Assembly (NCBI RefSeq): GCF_000720325.1
Contig: NZ_JOJM01000010.1
Coordinates: forward strand, 1-64,000
DNA length: 64,000 nucleotides
Direction of reading: 5' to 3'
Source of the DNA: Streptomyces sp. NRRL B-1347
GTDB lineage: Bacteria > Actinomycetota > Actinomycetes > Streptomycetales > Streptomycetaceae
Position numbers and translations under genes: made by a program
In this document: positions 25,976 through 35,700 of the stretch, piece after piece
Position numbering within the stretch: the stretch's first letter is position 1
Layout: the number at the start of each line of letters is the position of its first letter
The notes under the pieces: generated by a model
What the model was told of the DNA's origin: nothing
The model's database searches: none
What the model saw: only the letters and a program-made list of their open reading frames with translations

Positions 25976-26856
25976 CTCGTCCACGCGGTGACAGCCTTCT
26001 TGAAGACCGCCATGTCCTGGGCGAAGACGCCACGTGGGCGCGGATGGGCCAGGACGACGTCGGTGAAGCCCAGTTCCGCGCACCGCGACACGAGGTCGCA
26101 CAGGCGCTGCGGCGAGGCGCAGGCATCGGGTATCGCCCGGCTCACGTACAGCAGCTTGCGCAGCGAACCCGGCGCTCGGCCCTCGGCCGCGCACACCTCA
26201 TCGACCTGCTCGGCCTGGCGGCCCGCCCACCGCAGCACGGCGTGCTCCTCAAGTGGTCCGACGTCCGGAGGCGGGCCGTTGCTGACCCAGATGTCGGCGT
26301 GGCGCGCCACGGTGCGCATCCCTCGCGGGCCGGAGGCGGCGAGGGCGAGCGGCGGCCTCGGGTGGCGCAGGCAGCCGGGCCTCATGGGGATGTCGACGGC
26401 GTCGAAGTACGTGCCCCGGAAAGTGGTGGCGGGCTGCCGCAACAGCCGGTCGACCAGGTCGACGAACTCCTCGAAGCGCTCCATGCGCCGGGCGGTTGGC
26501 AGTTCGCCGCCGCCCAGCGCCGCGGTGTCCGGGCCCGGCACGCCGGCGCCCACGCCCAGGACGAAGCGGCCTCCGCTGACGTGGTCGAGGGACATGGCCT
26601 GTTTCGCTGTCAGTACCGGGTGACGGAAGTTCGGCGTGGTGACGAGGGTGCCGAGTTCGACGCGCTCGGTGACGCAGGCGGCGGCGGTCAGGGTGACGAA
26701 GGCGTCGAACCACGGTTCCGTCCGCAGCAGGCGCCACGACAGATGGTCGAAGGTCCAGGCGTGGGCGACCCCCAACTCCTCCACGCCGCGCCACACATCG
26801 GCCCCCCGCGGCCCCTGGTGCTCGGGCAGCACGAGAACACCAAGATCCACGGTCAT
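25972..26856 (-). CDS. LLM-class flavin-dependent oxidoreductase
   Basis: A 294-residue luciferase-like TIM-barrel protein (FMN or F420). Recognisable segments are RVELGTLVTTPNFRHPVLTAKQAMSLDHVSGGRFVLGVGAG and HADIWVSNGPP. ATG 26856 follows GGAGGAG at good spacing. It overlaps the ACAD-like gene and lies 168 bp after the LysE gene on the same strand, so these three may form one minus-strand operon facing the main cluster. Family members perform monooxygenation or hydride transfer. Confidence 0.85.
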   Translation of the reverse strand: MTVDLGVLVLPEHQGPRGADVWRGVEELGVAHAWTFDHLSWRLLRTEPWFDAFVTLTAAACVTERVELGTLVTTPNFRHPVLTAKQAMSLDHVSGGRFVLGVGAGVPGPDTAALGGGELPTARRMERFEEFVDLVDRLLRQPATTFRGTYFDAVDIPMRPGCLRHPRPPLALAASGPRGMRTVARHADIWVSNGPPPDVGPLEEHAVLRWAGRQAEQVDEVCAAEGRAPGSLRKLLYVSRAIPDACASPQRLCDLVSRCAELGFTDVVLAHPRPRGVFAQDMAVFKKAVTAWTR

Positions 26857-27024
26857 GGAGCGGCTCCTCCTCGTCGTCCTCCCACCGGACGGCACCCAAC
26901 TCCTCACTTCCCTTCTACAGCAGCGTGTCGTGCACAGCACAGGCGTACGCGGAACTTACTGATAGGGAAAGCCAATGGACGCGGCGGAGGAGCCGTCGGC
27001 CCGCCCCGGGCGTGCCCGGGCGGC

Positions 27025-27669
27025 TCACCCCATGCTGAGCGCTCCGGAGAGCCCCGTGAGGCAGGCGACCCCCAGCAGCAGGACGCCCGCGACACTGTTC
27101 AGGCGCCCCGCCACGCGCGGCTTTGCGGCGAGCCGCGATCCCGCGCTGCTCGCGGTGACGCCCACCACGCCGTACACCACCGCACAGAGCACTATGTGCG
27201 TGATGCCCATGACGGCCATCTGCGCGCTCTCCGGAAGGGCCTGGTCCGACCGGATGAACTGCGGCAGCAGCGACAGATACACCAGCAGGCCCTTGGGGTT
27301 GAGGATGCTGGTGATGGCGCTCTGCCGGAGGGTGACGGCGGCCGACGGTGCCTGCGTGGGGTCCGGCGCCCCCTCGGTGCCCGACGGCCGGGCCAGCAGG
27401 AGCCGGGCTCCCAGGTAGACGAGGTAGGCGGCACCGCAGTAACGCAGCACCTCCAGGGTCGCGGGGTTCGCCGCCAGCACCGCGGCGAGCCCTAGCACCG
27501 CGAGGACCGTGTGCGCCAGATACCCCAGGCAGAGGCCCGCCACGGCCGTCAGCGCCATGGCGCGGCCCTGCCCGAGCCCGCGGGCGATCACGTACAGCCA
27601 GTCCGGTCCGGGTACGAAGACGAGCGCCAAGTCGATGGCGACGAACGACAGGAAAGCTTCAATTGGCAT
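27025..27669 (-). CDS. LysE/RhtB-family amino acid exporter
   Basis: A 214-residue membrane protein with about six helices and the family N-terminus (FLSFVAIDLALVFVPGPDWLYVIARGLGQGR), including the conserved PGP motif and a central LNPKGLLVYLSLLPQF. ATG 27669 is used because it starts the first helix. It is divergent from an Lrp/AsnC regulator 112 bp away, the classical LysE arrangement in which the regulator senses the exported amino acid. Near a cluster that may make a non-proteinogenic amino acid, it could relieve product or intermediate build-up. Confidence 0.9.
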   Translation of the reverse strand: MPIEAFLSFVAIDLALVFVPGPDWLYVIARGLGQGRAMALTAVAGLCLGYLAHTVLAVLGLAAVLAANPATLEVLRYCGAAYLVYLGARLLLARPSGTEGAPDPTQAPSAAVTLRQSAITSILNPKGLLVYLSLLPQFIRSDQALPESAQMAVMGITHIVLCAVVYGVVGVTASSAGSRLAAKPRVAGRLNSVAGVLLLGVACLTGLSGALSMG

Positions 27670-27781
27670 GGTGCATCCCCCGTGTTGGTGCCGATTGCCT
27701 CCCTCAACATAGATGCCGACGCGGCGCAGCCGATTGCGAATTCCGATCACTGAACCGTGGCCGCCGCCATAGAATCGACGA

Positions 27782-28240
27782 GTGGACCGAATCGACCGCA
27801 TGATATTGCGCGTGCTTCAGCAAGAAGGACGACTGCCCAACTCGGAGCTGGCTGAGCGAGTGGGGCTCACTCCGTCTCCCTGTCTGCGCCGGGTCCGGCG
27901 TCTTGAGGCCGACGGAGTGATCACGCACTACGCCGCCTGTCTGGACTCGGTGAAGATCGGCCGCGGATTCGAGGTGTTCGTCTCCGTGGCGCTGTCGGTG
28001 CGGGACAGGGCGACCATCACATCCTTCGAGGAAGCGGTATGTGACCTGCCGGAAGTCGTCGAAGCACACCGCCTGTTCGGCGAGGTGGACTACCGCCTCA
28101 GGGTCGCGGTCGCCGATGCGGAGGCGTACGAGCGCTGTTACACGAATAAGCTGGCGATGCTTCCCGGAGTCGCCCAGTTGGTCTCGCATCCGCTGATGAA
28201 GGTCGTCGTTCCCCGACGTGCCGGCCTCAATAGCGCCTGA
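27782..28240 (+). CDS. Lrp/AsnC-family regulator
   Basis: A 152-residue regulator with an N-terminal helix-turn-helix (ILRVLQQEGRLPNSELAERVGLTPSPCLRRVRRLEADGVI) and a C-terminal RAM ligand domain. The GTG at 27782 is the only suitable start. It is divergent from the LysE-type exporter and probably activates it on binding an amino acid in the RAM domain. Confidence 0.92.
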   Translation: MDRIDRMILRVLQQEGRLPNSELAERVGLTPSPCLRRVRRLEADGVITHYAACLDSVKIGRGFEVFVSVALSVRDRATITSFEEAVCDLPEVVEAHRLFGEVDYRLRVAVADAEAYERCYTNKLAMLPGVAQLVSHPLMKVVVPRRAGLNSA

Positions 28241-28734
28241 CTTCTTGAGGGGGGCTTGAGGGGGGTGGACGGCCGGTCTGACCGGACGTGTGAGTTCCAT
28301 GTTCGAATAACCGGAACGGCGGCGGAGTTTCCGGCCTCCTGGCGCACGCGATGTCCGCTGATTGAGATTCTTCCAGTGGGTCACGCGCTGTCCGAATTCC
28401 AGTCCTCCGGCTTACTCGCCCCTGGCCGTACGGGCCTTGAGTGCGGTACACATCGGTTCGGGGCCGGAATTCGTTCGCACCGGGTTCGGTGCGGACCGGT
28501 GCTGTGCTCCGGCGCGGACCCGTGCCCACGCGGCCCGGCGTCGCGCCGCGGCCAGTGCCCCCTCGGACTTCGTGACCGGTCATCGGCACGAGCGCACCTC
28601 AGGTCCTGGGTCGCTCCGTGCTCGCGCGGCTGACTACCGCCGGTCACGAATGACCCTGTCCGGCGCACGCGGAAGGAGGTGCCCGTCGGCCGCCGTGGCG
28701 GGGGAGCCGTGCTCCGCCGCCACGGCCCGGAGTC
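28241..28734. other. 494-bp stretch without a recognised gene
   Basis: It starts with a short direct repeat CTTGAGGGGGG at 28243 and 28255 (the second copy is immediately after the first with one-base differences). Beyond this I see no gene, operator or hairpin that stands out. It borders the decayed gene at 28735. Confidence 0.4.
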
Positions 28735-29390
28735 CTATCGCGCCGCCGAGGGGATCAGGAAGAGGTGGATCGACTGGTCCTTCGCGCGGTACGGGGCGCT
28801 CGCCGCGCCCTTCTTCGCCCGGTCCGAGACCACCACCAAGTGGTCGGACGAGACCCAGGAGACGCCTTCGGGGGTGCCGTAGACGGTGCGCCCGTCGGCG
28901 TCCGTGGGGAGGCGGTAGACCGTGCCCTCGTCCACCACCACTTCTTCGTGGCGAGGCGGCCCACCCAGAGGGCGGACGACGCCCGAAACAAAACAACAAT
29001 CCGGCCGTCGCGCACGGACAGGCTGCTGTAGTCCTCGAAGGGCAGGGACGCGGGCAGCCGTATCGTGTCGGTGTGGTCCCACTGGTCGGCGCCGCGGCGG
29101 AAGACCTGGACGCGGCCGTCGCCGGGCCGCCGGCCCTCCTTGCCGCCCGTGCAGCGGTTGCCCTCGCACAGGCCGAGCAGGTGCCCGACGCCGTTCCGCT
29201 CCACCCACTCCAGGCCTTCCATGCCCTTGTTGGCGTCCGTCAGCGGGAAGTCAAGCCACGCCGAGTCCCGGGGCCGCAGTCGGCTGTCGTACTCGCTCTT
29301 CGCACTCTCCGCCCCCTTGCGCCCGTTGGTCACTCGCAGGACGCCGTTCTCCGGGGTGCCAGAAGGTGAGCCTCCTTCTCTACGCCCGGC
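28735..29390 (-). pseudogene. Frameshifted, N-terminally truncated conserved protein
   Basis: Two overlapping minus-strand frames together read as one protein: LTDANKGMEGLEWVERNGVGHLLGLCEG through LWVGRLATKK in one frame, then VVVDEGTVYRLPTDADG through HLFLIPSAAR in another. The switch lies at CCACCACCACTTCTTC (28932-28947), a short repeat prone to slippage. The reading frame has no start and is open only to about 29390, so the N-terminal part, probably including a secretion signal, is missing. The pieces resemble a beta-propeller-like secreted protein, but I cannot name the family securely. A sequencing error could explain the frameshift but not the missing start. Confidence 0.75.
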
Positions 29391-29532
29391 GCCACATGAC
29401 CGCCAGCGGCAGAACCGGCCTTACTGACCTGGCACGCGCCGCTGTGGGCGGACGGTGACTGCCCCGTTGAGCGTTCGCGCCCACGACCGGTGCTGTGTGG
29501 ACCCCGCGCGATGCCGCGTGATCGAATACGGG

Positions 29533-30093
29533 ATGACGACATCGTTCTGGACCGGCGCACGGGTACGTCTGCGCGGTATCGAGCCCGAGGACTGGGCGGC
29601 GTTCATGCGATTCGCCGTGGACGAGGAGCGGCTGGGCGACGTGCTGCAACCGCCGCGCTCCGCCGAGGCCTTCCGCGCCTGGACGAAGGAGCAGGCCGCC
29701 GCCAAGCCCGACGGCGACTGCTTCGGCCTTGCGATCGAAGCAGTCGAGACGGGGGAGACGGTCGGTGCCATCGGCTCGCACAGCGCTGATCCCTGTGCGG
29801 GCTGGTTCGAGTACGGCATCACGATGGGCGCCGGTCACCGCCGCAAGGGGTACGCGGCAGAAGCGGTGGTCATGCTGCTGCGCTTCATGTTCGCCGAGCG
29901 GCGCTACCACAAATGCCAGGCGCAGATATTCGCGCACAACGAGGCGTCGCTGGTGCTTCACCGCCGGCTCGGCTTCGTGGAGGAGGGCCGCCTGCGCGAG
30001 CACGTGTTCTTCGCCGGGCAGCACCACGACGTGGTCATGATGGGCATGCTCGCCGACGAGTTCGCCCGACTGCACTCGACGAGCGAACGGTGA
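29533..30093 (+). CDS. RimJ/RimL-type GNAT acetyltransferase
   Basis: A 186-residue N-acetyltransferase. It has VRLRGIEPEDWAAFMRF at the start, the acetyl-CoA-binding motif in AGHRRKGYAAEAVVMLLRFMF, and ASLVLHRRLGFVEEGRLREHVF, typical of the RimL group acting on ribosomal proteins, peptides or drugs. ATG 29533 is used; there is no good ribosome site upstream, so the transcript may be leaderless or the start lies further upstream. It converges with the SDR at 30146. Confidence 0.85.
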   Translation: MTTSFWTGARVRLRGIEPEDWAAFMRFAVDEERLGDVLQPPRSAEAFRAWTKEQAAAKPDGDCFGLAIEAVETGETVGAIGSHSADPCAGWFEYGITMGAGHRRKGYAAEAVVMLLRFMFAERRYHKCQAQIFAHNEASLVLHRRLGFVEEGRLREHVFFAGQHHDVVMMGMLADEFARLHSTSER

Positions 30094-30145
30094 TGGCGCG
30101 CGAGACGCTGGTGCACGGTCTCCGGGCTGCGCCCCAGCTGGGAGG

Positions 30146-30973
30146 CTAGGCCGTGGTGTCCGTGGAGTGGGCGAGCTCCTTCTGCTCTTCGACGCCGGTC
30201 AGGCGGGCGGCCAGCGCCGTGGTGACGGCCTGGTAGGCGTCGCTGCCCAGGAGCAGGCGGCGCGGTGCCCGCTCGGTGTCGGCGCTGTCGATGATGGCGC
30301 GGGCCATCTTGACCGTGTCGCCGGGGACGGGGATGGCGCCCGCGGCGGCCGCGCGGCGGAGGGCGCCGACGGGGGCGGCGTCGTACACGGCCATGGCCTG
30401 CGCGGCGGTGGCGCTGCGACCGCCGAAGTCGGTGGTGGCGGCGCCGGGCTGGACCAGAGTGGTCTGGATGCCGAAGGGGGCGACCTCGGGGGAGAGGGCC
30501 TCGTAGAAGCCCTCGATGCCCCACTTGGTGGCGTGGTAGAGGCTCAGCGCGGGGAAGGCGATCTGACCGCCCATGCCGGACAGCTGGATGATCCGGCCGC
30601 CGCCCCGGGCCCGCAGATGCGGGATGACGGCGCGGGCGAGCTGGATGGAGCCGATCAGGTTGGTGTCGATCTGGTGGGCGATCTGCTCGTCGGTGACCTC
30701 CTCGGCCGCGCCGAACAGGCCGTAGCCGGCGTTGGAGACGATCACGTCGATCCGGCCGAGAGCGGCGAACGCGGCGTCCACGGTGCGGCGGACCGCGGGG
30801 GCGTCGGTGACGTCCCGGGGCGCGGTCCACAGCCGGTCACCGTGGCGTTCGGCCAGGTCGGCAAGAGTTTCGGGGCGGCGGGCTGTGGCGGCCACGTGGT
30901 CGCCGCGCGCCAGCAGCAGCTCGGTCATCCGGCGGCCGAACCCGGAGGACACGCCGGTGATGAACCAGGTCAG
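30146..30973 (-). CDS. Short-chain dehydrogenase, start codon disrupted
   Basis: A classical SDR of about 275 residues with cofactor motif TGVSSGFG, NAG, catalytic Ser (LSGMG) and YHATK. Homologues normally begin MTWFITG; here the codon before TWFITG is CTG (30973) and everything upstream is antisense to a TetR fragment. The frame continues open to 31228, so a chimeric extended protein is possible, or translation may begin weakly at CTG. The native promoter appears lost. The family call is firm; whether the gene is expressed is doubtful. Confidence 0.75.
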   Translation of the reverse strand: MTWFITGVSSGFGRRMTELLLARGDHVAATARRPETLADLAERHGDRLWTAPRDVTDAPAVRRTVDAAFAALGRIDVIVSNAGYGLFGAAEEVTDEQIAHQIDTNLIGSIQLARAVIPHLRARGGGRIIQLSGMGGQIAFPALSLYHATKWGIEGFYEALSPEVAPFGIQTTLVQPGAATTDFGGRSATAAQAMAVYDAAPVGALRRAAAAGAIPVPGDTVKMARAIIDSADTERAPRRLLLGSDAYQAVTTALAARLTGVEEQKELAHSTDTTA

Positions 30974-31273
30974 CCCGAGATCCTGCGCCTGGCCACCTGG
31001 CGACAGCTCGAACGCCCCGACACCAGCCCCGCGGAGGCCGACGCCTACCGCCCCAAGGTCGAAGCCGTCGCCGACGCCCAGCGCCGTGGCGCCCTGCGCG
31101 CGGACATGGAACCGGTCGACCTGCTGGCCCTGGTCCTGAGCCAGGTCACCGCCTGGTTCGCCACCCCGCCCGCGCTCCGCGCCCTCGCACCCGACGAGGC
31201 CTTCACGCCCGCACGCCCCGAACGTCACCGCACGGCCCTGACCGCGGCCGTCCGCAGCCTCACCAGCCCCTGA
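30974..31273 (+). pseudogene. TetR regulator remnant (C-terminal domain only)
   Basis: From codon 30974 the plus strand reads PEILRLATWRQLERPD...YRPKVEAVADAQRRGALRADMEPVDLLALVLSQVTAWF, a TetR C-terminal ligand domain ending at a proper stop. The DNA-binding N-terminal half is absent: directly upstream is the antisense start of the SDR. A deletion between a divergent TetR/SDR pair is the simplest explanation. Confidence 0.78.
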
Positions 31274-31299
31274 CCGGCTCTACCGGGAAGATGTACGCC

Positions 31300-31962
31300 A
31301 TGAACACCCGCACCGCTCTGCTGGCCGGAGCCACCGGCCTCGTCGGGGGTCACCTGCTCGACCGACTGCTCGCCGACCCCCGCTACACCCGTGTCACCGC
31401 CCTCACCCGGCGCCCGCTCGCCCGCGCCCACGACAAACTCGACGTCCGCGTCGTGGACTTCACGGCACTCGCCCAGCACGACGTGCCCACCGTCGACGAC
31501 GTGTACTGCACCCTGGGCACCACCATCAAGAAGGCCGGATCGCAGGAATCCTTCCGCGCCGTCGACCAGCACCACACCCTCGCCGTCGCACGCCACGCAC
31601 TTGCGGCGGGCGCGAGCGGCATCGCCCTGTGCTCCTCCATCGGCGCCGACCCCGACGCCCGTACGTTCTACCTCCGTGTCAAAGGTGACACCGAGCGCGA
31701 GGTCATCGCCCTCGGGTACCGGAGAACGCAGATCTTCCGCCCCTCGCTCCTGCTGGGCGACCGCGCCGAACGCCGCCCCGGCGAACGCGCCATGACCACC
31801 CTGGCCCCCGTGCTCGCCCCCGTCCTCGTCGGCCCCCTGCGCCCCTACCGACCGATCACCGCCGACCGCCTCGCCGCCGCCATGCTCACCTCGCTGACCA
31901 CCGCCGAACCCGGCAGCGACGTCTACGCCTACGACGCCATCACCGAGTTGGCGAACCGCTAG
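31300..31962 (+). CDS. NAD(P)-binding Rossmann protein, HTATIP2-like
   Basis: A 220-residue atypical SDR with GATGLVGGHLLDRLL at the N-terminus, DDVYCTLGTTIKKAGS and CSSIGADPDARTFYLRVKGDTEREV, matching the NAD(P)H-binding YwnB/HTATIP2-like group. ATG 31300 has GGGAAG at 9-bp spacing; ATG 31291 is an alternative. It starts 26 bp after the TetR remnant, so the original operon may have been tetR-oxidoreductase. A strong hairpin follows at 31976-32002. Confidence 0.82.
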   Translation: MNTRTALLAGATGLVGGHLLDRLLADPRYTRVTALTRRPLARAHDKLDVRVVDFTALAQHDVPTVDDVYCTLGTTIKKAGSQESFRAVDQHHTLAVARHALAAGASGIALCSSIGADPDARTFYLRVKGDTEREVIALGYRRTQIFRPSLLLGDRAERRPGERAMTTLAPVLAPVLVGPLRPYRPITADRLAAAMLTSLTTAEPGSDVYAYDAITELANR

Positions 31963-31975
31963 CGCTCATGACGGG

Positions 31976-32002
31976 AGGGGCGGCGCGAAGTGCGCCGCCC
32001 CT
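31976..32002 (+). terminator. 11-bp perfect hairpin
   Basis: AGGGGCGGCGC (31976-31986), loop GAAGT, GCGCCGCCCCT (31992-32002), 14 bp after the stop of the oxidoreductase gene. It insulates the lanthipeptide locus on its left. Confidence 0.85.
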
Positions 32003-32311
32003 CAGTCACGCCGTGCGCAGTCGGAGGGCTAGTGCCGCCATCGATCCCACGCTGGTGGTTTCGCGGGCCTCATGGATGTCCTGTCACGGGCCACACCCAA
32101 AGGCGAACAGGGGAAATCCTGAAACGCGGGCAGGCGGAGATATCCGGTGTGCGGATGCGCGTGTAGATGCGCATGCGGATTCGGTGGGGGAATTGGTAAT
32201 CGCGCGGCTATTGGAGTCGGGCGGTCTGCGTCGCGTACGGAAAAGCGTCGCCTATAAAGTCCTGCCGCGTCAATGGTGCTGGCGTGGGCATGGAGGGGGC
32301 GTGCCGGTTCT

Positions 32312-32339
32312 TTGCCCGAAAGGGCAATGGTCTTTGCCC
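32312..32339. repeat. TTGCCC / GGGCAA / TTGCCC alternating stems
   Basis: TTGCCC (32312-32317), GAAA, GGGCAA (32322-32327), TGGTCT, TTGCCC (32334-32339). The middle arm can pair with either neighbour, giving two exclusive hairpins. It lies beyond the precursor terminator and may be a second termination or attenuation element. Confidence 0.5.
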
Positions 32340-32364
32340 TCGGTGCTCCGCCGCCTCGGCGGGA

Positions 32365-32401
32365 GCCGGTCCCGGCGGTACGGGGGGCCACCGGGACCGG
32401 C
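32365..32401 (-). terminator. Terminator hairpin after lanthipeptide precursor
   Basis: GCCGGTCCCGG (32365-32375) pairs perfectly with CCGGGACCGGC (32391-32401) across a 15-nt loop, 17 nt beyond the precursor stop codon on the minus strand. Confidence 0.82.
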
Positions 32402-32418
32402 CGTTCATATGGCCTGCA

Positions 32419-32562
32419 TCAGCAGATCGAGCAGGTCGTGCAGGTGCGGAAACAGGACTCCTCACCGGAGATGGCGCCCGCGGCACTGTCGGACGCCACG
32501 TCCTGGATGGCGGTCTCGGTGAGGTCGATGTCGAAGAGGTCCTGCGTCATGTTCTCAGACAT
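32419..32562 (-). CDS. Class I lanthipeptide precursor peptide (LanA-like)
   Basis: A 47-residue peptide. ATG 32562 follows AGGAAGG at good spacing. The leader is acidic, contains DLFDIDLT (like the FNLD motif bound by LanB) and is free of Cys; the C-terminus SCFRTCTTCSIC ends on Cys with no tail and holds four Cys with Ser36, Thr40, Thr42, Thr43 and Ser45 for dehydration. Ser32 in AISGEES could also take part if the core begins earlier. It is divergent from lanB, 197 bp apart, and has its own terminator, so the bait is expressed separately from its enzymes. No dedicated protease or LanT is adjacent. Cleavage site and ring pattern are inference. Confidence 0.85.
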   Translation of the reverse strand: MSENMTQDLFDIDLTETAIQDVASDSAAGAISGEESCFRTCTTCSIC

Positions 32563-32759
32563 GGGAATTCCTTCCTGTGGAACCTGTCGAATCGCCGCCC
32601 TTCGGCGGCAGAATCGGAATCTAGGGAGGGGCGGCAGGCGGAGTCAAGGGGTTCCGGGCGGGGCGTGTCGGGGTTAGTGTGGCGGCATTCCGGCGGGGGG
32701 AGGAATCGGGAATTCCTCAGTCCGTTTCATGATGCATCGAGTAAGGGGGCGGGGCGGGG

Positions 32760-35700
32760 ATGCGGCGTGGCCACAGCGCGGAACCGGTGTTTCGCTGCGC
32801 GGACGGAGTGCTGCTGAGGGCGCCGCTCCTGGCCCGGCCGAGGGTCCGCGCGACCTGGCGGGACGGCGAGGACGGTGACGGGGACCGGCGGGGCGATGCG
32901 GATGAACTCCGGTCCCAGCTGGTGGAGTTGCTCGCTGATGGGCTGTTCCGTGAGGCCCTTGAGGTCTCCAGTCCTTCGCTAGCCCGTACCGTCGACGCCG
33001 TGCTGGAGGGCGGGTCCGTGGCCGCCTCCGATGTGCGCAAGGCCCACCGGGCCGTGACCCGCTACCTGCTCAGGGCCGCTTCGCGCCCCACCCCCTTCGG
33101 GCTGCTCGCGGGCGTCCTGTGGGGCTCCTTCGGCGAGGCCACCAAGGGGGAGCTCACCGGCGCGGGGCACAGAGGGGCACGGCCCGACGCTGGATGGCTG
33201 GCCCGGCTGGTCGCCGGTTGGGAGCGCGACCCGGCCGTGCACCTGGGCCTGAGCGTGGTGGTGAACGGACTGTGCTTCGTGCGCGGGGGCCGCCTGGTCC
33301 TGCCGTTCGCCCCGGCCGGTCCGGACCCCGCGGGGCCCGGCTCCGACGGCCGGTCCAGCGAGAACCGCCCCAGGTCACGGACGCTCCGCCACACCCCGGT
33401 CGTGCGCGCCGTGGTCGAGGCCGCCGCCCGGCCCATTCACTGCGGCGAACTGATCCGGGAGGTCGAAACGCGCTTCCCCGGAGCGCCCGAAGGCGCCGTG
33501 GCCGGACTCGTCGCCCAGCTGATCGGGGCGGAGGTACTGCTGACCGAGTTGCGCCCGCCCCTGGACGCTCCCGATCCGCTGGCACACGTCGAGGCGCTGC
33601 TCCCGGCCGCCACGCCCGCCGCCCGGTGGGTCGCCGCACTGCGCGAGTCCCTCGCCGACTACCGCCGTACGCCGCTCGGAGAGGGAAGGGAGGCCTGGCG
33701 CACGGCACTTGAGCGCGCCGCCACGGGCCCTGCCTCCACCCCGGGGAGCCCCGCCGCGCACGCCGTCCAGGTCGACCTGCGCCTGGAGGGGACCGCCGTG
33801 CTCTCGCGCTCGGTGGCCGGGGAACTGGAGCGCGCCGCAGCCGCGCTGTGGCGCCTCTCGCCCCCGGGCCCCGGCCGACTGACCGCGTACCACCAGGATT
33901 TCGTGGAGCGGTACGGCCTCGGGCGCTACGTGCCCGTCACGGAGGTCCTCGACCCCGACATCGGCCTCGGCGCCCCGGCCGGATACCGGCTGCCCCCGAG
34001 CCACCGCCCCGAACCGGGGCCCGTGCCCCTCGGAGCCGTACGCCAGCGCCTGCTCCTGGGACTCGCGGCCGAAGCGCAGGCGCGCGGGGAGCGCGAGGTC
34101 GTCCTGGACGAGGACTGGCTGCGCAGGTTCGAGGAGGCCGACCGGGACGAGGCCGCCGACGCCGTGCGCCCGCCGTCGCTCGAACTCGTCGTGCAGATCG
34201 CGGCGGAGTCGGCCGCCGCCGTGGACCGGGGCGACTTCACCCTCGTCCTGGTGGGCGCGGCCACCGCGTCCGGTGGCCACATGGGCCGCTTCGCACACCT
34301 CTTCCCGCTCGCGCAGACCGAGGCGATCCGGCACACGGTGCGGGCCGCGCGCGACACCACCGGACGGCTGCCCGTCCAGATCCACCACCAGGCGTCGCAC
34401 CACCGGCACGCCAACGTCGCCCAGGTGCCGACCTGGCTGGACGGACGCCTGGTCATCGGCGTGCACCCCGGGCCCGCCGCGCCGGACGTCACCGACCTCA
34501 CCCTTGACTCCATCGCCGTCTGCGCCGACTCCGAGGGCTTCCGGATCGTGTCCACGGAACTCGGGCGCGAGCTGACCCCGTCGGCGCTCCACGTGCTCAA
34601 CCGCGAACTGACCGCGCCCAACGCGGTGCGCTTCCTCATCGAGGCCGCGGCGTTCGCCCGCAGACAGTGGCGGCTGTGGGACTGGGGCGCAGCGGATGAC
34701 CTGCCGTTCCTGCCCGCCGTACGCACCGGACGCACCGTGCTGAGCCCGGCCCGCTGGCGGCTCGACGCGACCGGTCCGTCCCTCGACGAGTGGCGCGCCC
34801 TGTGGCGGGTGCCCGACCACGTCCAGCTCACCCTCGGCGACCACCGCATCCCCCTCAACCTCGCCGTCCCGGCGCACCAGGAGATCCTGCGCCGCGAACG
34901 CGAGCGCGCGGGTGTGGCCGTGGTCCACGAACTGCCCCTGGGCCAGGACACCGACGGCGGCTGGCTGCACGGGCCCGGCGGCGCCCACGAGGCGGAGGCC
35001 GTGGTGACGCTGACACCCCGCGGACCGCGGAAGGCCGAGGCGCCCGCGCGCGGCACACACCTGGTGGCGCGGCACGGCACCGGCGAGATCCCGCCCGGCG
35101 GCCCCTGGCTGTACGCGACGCTCTACACCTCGGCCGAGCGCCAGGACGAGCTCCTCACCGGCCCGGTGCGCCGCTTCCTCACCGAGCTGGACTCCCCGCC
35201 CGCCGGGCCCGGCGGCGTCGACCGCTGGTTCTTCATCCGGTACGCGGACCCGGACCCGCACCTGCGGCTGCGCCTGCACGGCGACCCGGCGCTGCTCAAC
35301 GGCGTCGTCCTGCCCCGACTCCACGACCTGGCCGGGCAGTTGGCCGCCGACGGGCTCGCCCGAGGCCTTCGCCTGGACAGCTACGCCCCCGAGACCGAGC
35401 GCTACGGCGGACCGGCGCTGCTCGCCGCGGCCGAAGAGGTGTTCCACGCGGACAGCCACCTGGTCCTGGAGCGGCTCGCGGCCCCCGCCGACGACCGGAT
35501 CCTGTCCACCGCGTACGACGTGACCGAGCTGGTACGGGCCTTCCACCGGGGCTACGGCGGCGACTGGCGGCGCTGGCTCACCGGGACGTACCCCAAGCGG
35601 GAGCAGCACCACAAGGCGTTCGCGGCCCGCAGACGGGCGGCGCTCGCCAGGATCACGCCGGACGGCCTGCCGGACCCGGTGGCGCAGCCGCACCACGCGG

